Shown here piece by piece: positions 15,472-20,575 of a stretch of DNA of 20,575 nt. Made by a program: the position numbers and the translations under genes. This stretch comes from Bacteroidota bacterium (lineage in GTDB: Bacteria; Bacteroidota; Bacteroidia; Flavobacteriales; Weeksellaceae), in the NCBI GenBank assembly GCA_023394415.1, contig JAEXAR010000029.1, forward strand, positions 1 through 20,575, written 5' to 3'. How positions within the stretch are numbered: position 1 is the first letter of the stretch; every line of letters begins with the position of its first letter. Under the pieces are notes generated by a model that had not been told where the DNA came from, ran no database searches, and was given only the letters and a program-made list of their open reading frames with translations.

Positions 15472-16932
15472 CTACAAAGAATAGTTAGGAGCTTCCTGCG
15501 TGATAATAACATCGTGAGGGTGAGACTCTTTCAGTCCGGAACCTGTAATCATTACCATTTTGGTATCGTTCTGTAATGCTGTAATATCTTTCGCACCGCA
15601 ATATCCCATACCTGCACGAATACCTCCGGTTAATTGAAACACCACATCTTCAAGTCTGCCTTTATGTGGAACACGACCTTCAATTCCTTCGGGAACAAAT
15701 TTTTTAGCTTCGCTTTGGAAATATCTTTCTTTTCCACCTCGCTTCATCGCTGCTAAACTTCCCATTCCCTGATACGATTTGAATTTTCTGCCTTGGAAAA
15801 TAATTTCTTCACCCGGAGCTTCATCGGTTCCTGCTAAAAGTGATCCTAACATTACAGCTCCTGCTCCACTAGCAATGGCTTTTACGATATCACCCGAAAG
15901 TTTGATACCGCCGTCAGCAATTACAGCAACATTTTTGGTTTTAGCATATTCAAAAACATTATAAATAGCCGAAAGTTGTGGAACACCAACACCAGCTACA
16001 ACTCTTGTAGTACAGATAGAACCGGGACCTACACCAACTTTCAGTACATTGGCTCCGGCTTCGATTAAATCTCTTGCAGCATCTGCAGTAACGATATTTC
16101 CACCAACTATATCCAAATCAGGAAACTTGGTTCTTATTTCTTTCACTTTTTCTAATACCCCTTTGGAATGTCCGTGTGCAGAATCTACTGCGATAATATC
16201 AACACCAGACTGAACCAATGCAGAAACCCTTTCAATGGTATCTTCACCAACTCCAACTCCTGCACCAACGATTAATCTACCGTTTTTGTCTTTGTTGGCA
16301 AAAGGATATTCTAACTGATTATCAATGTCTTTTATGGTAATTAAGCCAACCAGTTTAAAATTTTCGTCTACAATCGGAAGTTTCTCCACTCGATTTTCCA
16401 GAAGGATTTTTTTTGCATCTTCGAGTGTGGTGTTTTTGCCAGAAGTTACCAAATGGTCTTTGGTCATTAATGCTTCTACCTTTACATCAAGATTTTCCTG
16501 ATATTTTACATCACGGTTGGTGATAATTCCTATAAGTTTATTTTCGGCATCCACTACAGGAAGACCAGAGATTCTATAGACAGACATCAAGTCTTTGGCT
16601 TCGCCTAAAGTATGGTCTTTAGATAGTGTTACCGGATCAGCTATCATTCCGTTTTCGGAACGTTTTACTTTGTTTACTTGTGCTGCCTGTTCTGCAATGG
16701 GCATATTTTTATGAATGAAGCCTAAACCTCCTACTCTTGCCAATGCGATTGCCATTTCTGCTTCGGTCACAGTATCCATCGCTGCGGAAACAACAGGAAC
16801 ATTAAGCGTAATTTTATCTGAAAGTCTTGATTTTAGTGAAACCTGGTTGGGTAGAACTTCTGAATAAGAAGGGATAAGAAGCACGTCATCGAAAGTGATG
16901 GCTGTCTCTACGATTTTGTTGTGAATAGACAT
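15472..16932 (-). CDS. guaB: Inosine-5'-monophosphate dehydrogenase
   Basis: This 486-aa enzyme oxidises IMP to XMP with NAD+, the committed step of guanine nucleotide synthesis in the cytoplasm. The TIM barrel begins with AITFDDVLLIPSYSEVLP (about 12-29). Two CBS domains, normally regulatory, are inserted at about 95-150 and 155-210 (SGLPVVD and EKLPIVD repeats). The catalytic loop GVGPGSICTTRVVAGVGVPQ holds the active-site Cys307, and the flap region RGGKERYF followed by EGIEGRVPHKG is present. Length and domain order are canonical. A TAnnTTTG box lies 14 nt upstream and a strong terminator follows, so it is monocistronic. Confidence 0.97.
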   Translation of the reverse strand: MSIHNKIVETAITFDDVLLIPSYSEVLPNQVSLKSRLSDKITLNVPVVSAAMDTVTEAEMAIALARVGGLGFIHKNMPIAEQAAQVNKVKRSENGMIADPVTLSKDHTLGEAKDLMSVYRISGLPVVDAENKLIGIITNRDVKYQENLDVKVEALMTKDHLVTSGKNTTLEDAKKILLENRVEKLPIVDENFKLVGLITIKDIDNQLEYPFANKDKNGRLIVGAGVGVGEDTIERVSALVQSGVDIIAVDSAHGHSKGVLEKVKEIRTKFPDLDIVGGNIVTADAARDLIEAGANVLKVGVGPGSICTTRVVAGVGVPQLSAIYNVFEYAKTKNVAVIADGGIKLSGDIVKAIASGAGAVMLGSLLAGTDEAPGEEIIFQGRKFKSYQGMGSLAAMKRGGKERYFQSEAKKFVPEGIEGRVPHKGRLEDVVFQLTGGIRAGMGYCGAKDITALQNDTKMVMITGSGLKESHPHDVIITQEAPNYSL

Positions 16933-16946
16933 CTTTACTTTCTTTG

Positions 16947-16954
16947 CAAAATTA
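16947..16954 (-). promoter_or_regulatory. Putative -7 element of guaB
   Basis: Read on the minus strand, TAATTTTG matches TAnnTTTG exactly and ends 14 nt before the guaB ATG, giving a leader of about 8-10 nt. No guanine or PRPP riboswitch fits in so short a leader. Confidence 0.55.
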
Positions 16955-17058
16955 AATGATTTATTTTAAATCTGAAAATTTAGTTTCTGTGTTAATAAAA
17001 ATTTAATTTATGTGAACTGTCGTTTCCTACAGATTGTAAAGATTTGTACTTATTTATC

Positions 17059-17079
17059 AAAAAAAAATCTCCCAGATTT
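17059..17079 (-). terminator. Small hairpin with T run, orphan terminator candidate
   Basis: On the minus strand AAATCT-GGG-AGATTT is a perfect 6-bp stem (17079-17065) followed by further T to 17059. No annotated gene ends here; the nearest minus-strand gene upstream stops 215 bp away at its own terminator. The tight 3-nt loop lowers confidence. Confidence 0.35.
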
Positions 17080-17175
17080 ATAGGACTTACGCAGTTTTTT
17101 TGCTGATCTTATTATTGATAAATGTTTGATATTATTAGTTTTTTTAATATTTTAGCCCTGATTGAAATGGAAATC

Positions 17176-17210
17176 CTTTTGCTTTTCTTCCATATAAGGA
17201 AAAGCAAAAG
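17176..17210. repeat. 12-bp perfect inverted repeat
   Basis: CTTTTGCTTTTC (17176-17187) and GAAAAGCAAAAG (17199-17210) are perfect reverse complements around an 11-nt loop. The loop can close further by a T-G and a T-A pair. No T run follows on either strand, so it is not a standard terminator. It lies in the gene-free interval upstream of guaB. Confidence 0.8.
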
Positions 17211-17240
17211 ATTGCAATGAAAAGCAGGTTCCAGGCTCCT

Positions 17241-17272
17241 AAAAAAATCGCCTTCTATAGTGAAAGGCGATT
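17241..17272 (-). terminator. Intrinsic terminator of the sigma/DUF4252 operon
   Basis: On the minus strand AATCGCCTT (17272-17264) pairs perfectly with AAGGCGATT (17254-17246) over a 9-nt loop, and the T run extends through 17241 (seven T). It lies 22 nt after the stop of the last operon gene. A very clear rho-independent terminator. Confidence 0.9.
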
Positions 17273-17293
17273 GGGAAAACAAAGAAATTCAAT

Positions 17294-17815
17294 TTAATTA
17301 GAAATCATTTTTTTTACATCATTCTTCTCAGAGTAATTGATGATTCTGGAAATATCGTCTGGGGTAAATTTGCCACTTACATCTACATAAACCAACTCTT
17401 TCCCGGAATTTACGGTGATAAGAAGTTTTTTTATCACATCGCCTTTTTGTTTGGCTTGGAAGTTTACGGTTTCCTTATCTCTTTTTACCGTCATCCATTC
17501 CTGAAAGTTGTTATTGGTAAGGTATTTTGAAAAATCCGCCAGCATATTGGGTTCACCATTTTCAATGGTCATTACTTTAATGTCACTAATTTTTTTGATG
17601 AGGGCAATTAACTCATCGCTGTTTTCTTCATCCCTCAAAGCCTTTTTAATGAAGGGTTTTGCGATCCACATCGGAACATTCACGCTTGTAAATTTGGCAT
17701 CCTTGTAATCGTAATAAGGGTTGTCGAAAAAAGCACTGTTTGGGTGTTGCGACACTATGCAAGACTGCAAACTTAATATGAAAAGTAAGATCGGGATTAT
17801 GGTAAGCTTTTTCAT
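17294..17815 (-). CDS. DUF4252 domain lipoprotein
   Basis: This 173-aa protein has a lipoprotein signal ending in LQSC (Cys19) and a single DUF4252-like domain (about 45-170). Recognisable elements are the predicted helix DEENSDELIALIKKISDIKVMTIE, the central EWMTVKRDKETVNFQAKQKG strand pair and the end segment VYVDVSGKFTPDDISRIIN. The same elements recur in the first half of the upstream gene product (GLRILVLEKPE, EELMTVNSKDAKVKFLA, MLDGRISMDDVNKLA), so the two share this domain. It is the last gene of the four-gene operon, 16 nt after its neighbour and just ahead of the terminator. The molecular function of DUF4252 is not known; location in the envelope is likely. Confidence 0.85.
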   Translation of the reverse strand: MKKLTIIPILLFILSLQSCIVSQHPNSAFFDNPYYDYKDAKFTSVNVPMWIAKPFIKKALRDEENSDELIALIKKISDIKVMTIENGEPNMLADFSKYLTNNNFQEWMTVKRDKETVNFQAKQKGDVIKKLLITVNSGKELVYVDVSGKFTPDDISRIINYSEKNDVKKMISN

Positions 17816-17831
17816 AGTTTTACTTTAAGTT

Positions 17832-19109
17832 TTAAAATGGCTTCACTGAAGCTCCACTTGTAAGGGATGCATTACGTTGCAATCTTGGATTTTCTCTATA
17901 TCTCACGCTTGAGCCTGATGTTCCGGAAACCGTAAGTCTATCAGAAACATTCAGTTTAAGACTGGCTGCAGAAGAAGCGCTAACAGTAGATACCTTGGAA
18001 ACCAAATCCTGTGCGTTAATGCTCGAAGCACTGGACACTTGGAAAGAAGTTTCATCAATCGCTCCCACCAAAACTGCATCAGAACCACTGGTTGCACTCA
18101 TTTCCAGAGTTTTGGCGTTCATATTAAGTCGGGCACTCGAACCAGAGGTTGTAGAAAGTTCTACTTTACCTTTTGTGTTTAAGTCAGCGTTAATATGCGC
18201 TCCTGAAGTAGTTGCAATCTGAAAAAAATTGCTGTTCACTGTATTTTCTGTGGTGAAATTGGCTCCGGAATTAACAGCAATTTTAGTAAGTTCTGGCGCT
18301 GATATTTTTACTTGAATCATCTTGAAATTCAACCCTTTATTTTTTTGATTATCGATGTAAACATTCAGAATATCTCCTTCTAATTCTGTTTTTACATAAT
18401 CCAATTTATCCGCATCAGTAATGACTTTTACGCTTTGGTTATTGCTTTGTGTAAAGGTAAGCTTAATACCTGAAGACACTTTAATCCCGCTGAATTTACC
18501 AACTTTTCTATTTTCTTCTGAAATTGATGATGAACTGGACGTAGATGTTGATGATTTGGTAGTAGAGTTTGTTGTACTGAATGATGATAATTGCGTCTCA
18601 TTCGCCAATTTATTAACATCATCCATTGAAATTCTACCATCTAGCATCATTAACACTTGGTTTCCTTCGGAATTCACACTTAAGAGTAAGTTATCGAGGA
18701 TGCCGTTTGCTGCATCTGCTGCTAAAAATTTAACTTTGGCATCTTTGCTGTTTACAGTCATCAATTCTTCATAGTTCAAGTTTTTCAGTGATGCTGAAAT
18801 TTCTTTTTGCAATGAGGTGAAATTTAGCATGGCTTTGGAAACATTTTTATTGATGGAATCGAACTCTGGTTTTTCGAGCACTAAAATCCTTAATCCTTGA
18901 ATTTTATCAAGCATCGGTTTAATGTTATCCAGTTCTGCATCTTTAATGTCGAGTTTGCTCAACATACTGAACATAGGTTTTGCAATCTTGATGGAGGTAA
19001 CTCCTTCAGTTTCCTGATATTTCTCGAATAGGTTGTAAAGTTTTTCTTTCTGTGCTGATACATTCATTAACCAGCTGAAAGTAAGGGCGATTATAAATAT
19101 TTTTTTCAT
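17832..19109 (-). CDS. Secreted DUF4252-head GIN (DUF2807) fusion protein
   Basis: This 425-aa protein has a Sec signal peptide (1-19, cleavage after VSA). A DUF4252-like domain spans about 20-172. A low-complexity linker of almost only Ser and Thr (about 174-197) follows. The C-terminal head-GIN/DUF2807 domain (about 203-415) begins KVGKFSGIKVSSGIKLTFTQ and then has repeated strands with the SGA/SGS signature (SGAHINADL, SGSSARLNM, SGSDAVLVG, SGSSVRYRE), which suggests a right-handed beta-helix-like fold. GIN domains occur in putative surface adhesins and some stress-associated envelope proteins. It lies 15 nt after the putative anti-sigma gene and 16 nt before a second DUF4252 gene. Joining both domains in one chain in a sigma-factor operon suggests an envelope structure or sensor; this is inference. 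Confidence 0.88.
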   Translation of the reverse strand: MKKIFIIALTFSWLMNVSAQKEKLYNLFEKYQETEGVTSIKIAKPMFSMLSKLDIKDAELDNIKPMLDKIQGLRILVLEKPEFDSINKNVSKAMLNFTSLQKEISASLKNLNYEELMTVNSKDAKVKFLAADAANGILDNLLLSVNSEGNQVLMMLDGRISMDDVNKLANETQLSSFSTTNSTTKSSTSTSSSSSISEENRKVGKFSGIKVSSGIKLTFTQSNNQSVKVITDADKLDYVKTELEGDILNVYIDNQKNKGLNFKMIQVKISAPELTKIAVNSGANFTTENTVNSNFFQIATTSGAHINADLNTKGKVELSTTSGSSARLNMNAKTLEMSATSGSDAVLVGAIDETSFQVSSASSINAQDLVSKVSTVSASSAASLKLNVSDRLTVSGTSGSSVRYRENPRLQRNASLTSGASVKPF

Positions 19110-19124
19110 TGTGATTAGCTTTTT

Positions 19125-19802
19125 TTATTCTGTAAAATCTGTTAAAGGTTCTGCTTTTGCCACAGTTTTCGATACTTGGCTTGAAAGCATTTGAAGTGAA
19201 TATTTTGCGACATCTATCGCTTCTTTTTCGTTTTCGATTTTTTGGCCATTAATGATTACGAAGTTTTCCTGATATACAGGTTTTTTTGGTTTTATGGTAG
19301 TTTTAGTTTTCTCTTTTATTGGTGCTGGTTCTGCAGCAGCATATTTTTGTCTGACATTCTTTTTAAGGCGGCTCTTTTTAGAAAGAATTTTGTTCATCAC
19401 TTCTTCCGCTTCTTTCTCCGGAGCGATATTTTGTACCGCCGAATCTTTTTGTTTTTGTGCTAAAGAATCTTGAATTTCGCTTTCATTTGCTGCCAAAAGT
19501 TCTTCCTGTTTCTGTCTCAGTATCTGATTTTTAACAAATGTGTCTTGTTCTTCTACAGACGGTGCGTTACTGAATGGTTTAGTTAAGAAGAATATTCCCA
19601 AAATAAGTACGATACTTGCTGCCATCCAAAAGAATTTCGGAATTGCAGGTTTGCTTTCTCTGGTTTGAAGTGGGATTATTTTTTCATCATTTTTACTTTC
19701 TTCAGTCTGCTTCAGAAAGTCCTCGAAATCCCAATTCATTTTCTCTTCCTTTATTTCTTGGAAGATTTCCTGATATTTTTTTTCTAATTTATCGTTGTTC
19801 AT
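19125..19802 (-). CDS. Membrane-anchored putative anti-sigma factor
   Basis: The ATG at 19802 gives 225 aa; the frame also has a TTG at 19808, but the ATG lies only 2 nt after the sigma-factor stop and is the better start. The N-terminal 50 residues are acidic and helical (KYQEIFQEIKEEKMNWDFEDF). One membrane helix lies at about 57-75 (FFWMAASIVLILGIFFL). The rest, outside the membrane, is charged and Gln/Lys/Glu-rich, with a folded-looking ending (VYQENFVIINGQKIENEKEAID). Topology and position directly after an ECF sigma gene fit an anti-sigma factor that holds the sigma at the membrane. I see no clear zinc-binding (ZAS) HxxxCxxC motif, so the mechanism would differ from classic RsrA/ChrR types. 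The role is inferred mostly from context. Confidence 0.75.
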   Translation of the reverse strand: MNNDKLEKKYQEIFQEIKEEKMNWDFEDFLKQTEESKNDEKIIPLQTRESKPAIPKFFWMAASIVLILGIFFLTKPFSNAPSVEEQDTFVKNQILRQKQEELLAANESEIQDSLAQKQKDSAVQNIAPEKEAEEVMNKILSKKSRLKKNVRQKYAAAEPAPIKEKTKTTIKPKKPVYQENFVIINGQKIENEKEAIDVAKYSLQMLSSQVSKTVAKAEPLTDFTE

Positions 19803-19804
19803 TT

Positions 19805-20317
19805 TCAATTTGTGCTTAAGGTTCTGTTTTCAAACTGCAAAAGTTGCGTGATACGTTCCTTAATTTTCTGTCGTGCTCTCATCAGATTTACCCTCACTGC
19901 ATTTTCTTCCATCTCGAGCATTTCCGATATTTCGCCAACGTCGTATTCTTCTACGTCTTTTAAATGGATAACCATTTTTTGTTTTTCCGGAAGTTCGTTG
20001 ATGTATTTTAAAATCTCATCTTTCAAATTGTTCACTTCTGGCTTGTATTGTTCACTTGTGTGTAATTGAAGACTGGCGAATCCGAGTTTTACATCTTCGT
20101 GTTTCAGCCGGTTCAGACATTCATTTTTAACACATTTCAAAACGAAAGACTTCAAATTCCCATATTCGGCTAGTTTTTCTTTAGTTTGCCAGAATTTCAT
20201 CATCAAATCCTGCACAACATCTTCCGCTTCGTCACTACTCATCACAAACCTTTTCGCAAAACGGAACATCTCATCCTTGAGAATAAATACCGTATCCTTA
20301 AACGTTTCGTGAGTCAT
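19805..20317 (-). CDS. ECF-type RNA polymerase sigma factor
   Basis: This 170-aa protein is a sigma-70 family factor with only regions 2 and 4. Region 2 (about 10-75) has FRFAKRFVMSSDEAEDVVQDLMMKFWQ and the region 2.4 helix NLKSFVLKCVKNECLNRL. Region 4 (about 108-158) has ELPEKQKMVIHLKDVEEYDVGEISEMLEM and the recognition helix ENAVRVNLMRARQKIKE. It would direct RNA polymerase to a small regulon, probably including its own operon. It is the first gene of the operon; the next gene begins 2 nt after its stop. Upstream, on the minus strand, GAACTT (20353-20348) resembles a -35 element of ECF promoters, suggesting autoregulation, but the -10 region is not clear. Confidence 0.93.
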   Translation of the reverse strand: MTHETFKDTVFILKDEMFRFAKRFVMSSDEAEDVVQDLMMKFWQTKEKLAEYGNLKSFVLKCVKNECLNRLKHEDVKLGFASLQLHTSEQYKPEVNNLKDEILKYINELPEKQKMVIHLKDVEEYDVGEISEMLEMEENAVRVNLMRARQKIKERITQLLQFENRTLSTN

Positions 20318-20481
20318 AGTTTTCGTTTTGTTATATGTAAGACAACCAAGTTCGGAAATTTATTACATCACCAAGATATTTTTTCTAAAAAAATAAATCC
20401 TATCTTTATCTCTATAAATTTAGTGATGAAAAATATTTTGTTTTTCTTAACCTGTTGTGCATTTAGAGATTTAAAGAAAAA

Positions 20482-20550
20482 AGATTGTTCATTTGATTAA
20501 AAAACCGTATATTTAATTGATTACCAAGTCATTAAATACATGAACAATCT
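20482..20550. repeat. 11-bp inverted repeat near the right edge
   Basis: AGATTGTTCAT (20482-20492) and ATGAACAATCT (20540-20550) are perfect reverse complements, 47 nt apart. The right arm starts exactly at a possible start codon. In RNA, pairing of the two arms would hide that start. Confidence 0.6.
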
Positions 20551-20575
20551 CATTCAAAACTACAAAATTATTTTA
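20540..20575 (+). CDS. Possible start of a gene cut by the window edge
   Basis: An ATG at 20540 opens a frame of 12 codons (MNNLIQNYKIIL) without a stop up to the window end. The preceding 220 bp hold no other credible gene, and the sequence ahead is AT-rich with TATATTTA (20509-20516), two bases different from a perfect -7 box or its variants. The product cannot be named from 12 residues and the call could be wrong. Confidence 0.3.
   Translation, partial: MNNLIQNYKIIL

Larger units (their letters stand above)
16933..17293. other. 361-bp gene-free intergenic region with hairpins
   Basis: No convincing gene is visible on either strand; the longest start-to-stop frames are tiny, such as 13 codons on the minus strand from the ATG in the hairpin loop. 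The stretch holds the guaB promoter at its left end, a small hairpin with a T-rich flank (17059-17079), the motif TAGGACTTACGCAG at 17081-17094, a long hairpin (17176-17210) and the terminator of the DUF4252 operon (17241-17272). The order of hairpins on the minus strand would suit a short independent transcript, discussed as a finding. Confidence 0.6.

Noticed and set aside
20426..20500. A 24-codon frame MKNILFFLTCC that looks like the start of a lipoprotein.
   Set aside because: It stops after 24 codons with no continuing homologous frame; at best a remnant, and too short to call.

Overview
The window looks like a chromosomal segment of a Flavobacteriia bacterium, most likely of the Chryseobacterium/Kaistella group (Weeksellaceae). 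The evidence is AT-rich intergenic DNA, no Shine-Dalgarno sequences ahead of the genes, several upstream boxes matching the Bacteroidota -7 element TAnnTTTG, and protein families typical of that group: fused IcmF, DUF4407, DUF4252/head-GIN proteins and Cys-motif envelope proteins. I see no rRNA, tRNA, CRISPR array, intact insertion sequence or phage module.

Layout. (1) 1-3588: icmF, a fused B12-dependent isobutyryl-CoA mutase with its own G-protein chaperone. (2) 3659-4429: an envelope protein with an N-terminal Cys motif, followed by a metallo-beta-lactamase-fold hydrolase on the minus strand (4458-5124) that looks broken by an N-terminal deletion. Next is a class C beta-lactamase-like lipoprotein (5206-6327). 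(3) 8894-6367, minus strand: a tight operon of a PadR repressor and three tandem paralogous four-helix membrane proteins sharing a HAAS-like N-terminal domain. A 9-bp-arm palindrome sits on the PadR promoter. (4) 9012-10768: ruvC, probably leaderless, then a DUF4407 membrane/coiled-coil protein closed by a strong terminator. (5) 10873-12756: a soluble protein that joins a Clp/HSP100-type AAA+ ATPase to an FtsH-type M41 zinc protease domain. This is the most unusual architecture in the window. (6) 12818-14819: an OFA-type MFS transporter convergent with, and overlapping, a PhzF-family isomerase. (7) 15330-14905: a small lipoprotein; 16932-15472: guaB. (8) 16933-17293: a 361-bp gene-free stretch with three hairpins and a candidate small-RNA locus. 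(9) 20317-17294, minus strand: an envelope-stress-like operon of ECF sigma factor, membrane-anchored putative anti-sigma factor, DUF4252-GIN fusion protein and DUF4252 lipoprotein, ending in an intrinsic terminator. (10) The right edge holds the possible start of another gene (20540 onward).

How the genes work together. Two regulatory modules stand out. In the PadR operon, a DNA-binding repressor is co-transcribed, with a 4-bp ATGA overlap, with membrane proteins that may relay an envelope signal. In the ECF operon, sigma factor, putative anti-sigma and secreted DUF4252/GIN products are nearly contiguous, with gaps of 2, 15 and 16 nt. The others are metabolic or housekeeping genes (icmF, guaB, ruvC) or uncharacterised hydrolases and transporters. 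Functional statements rest on motifs read by eye and on general family knowledge; no database search was run.
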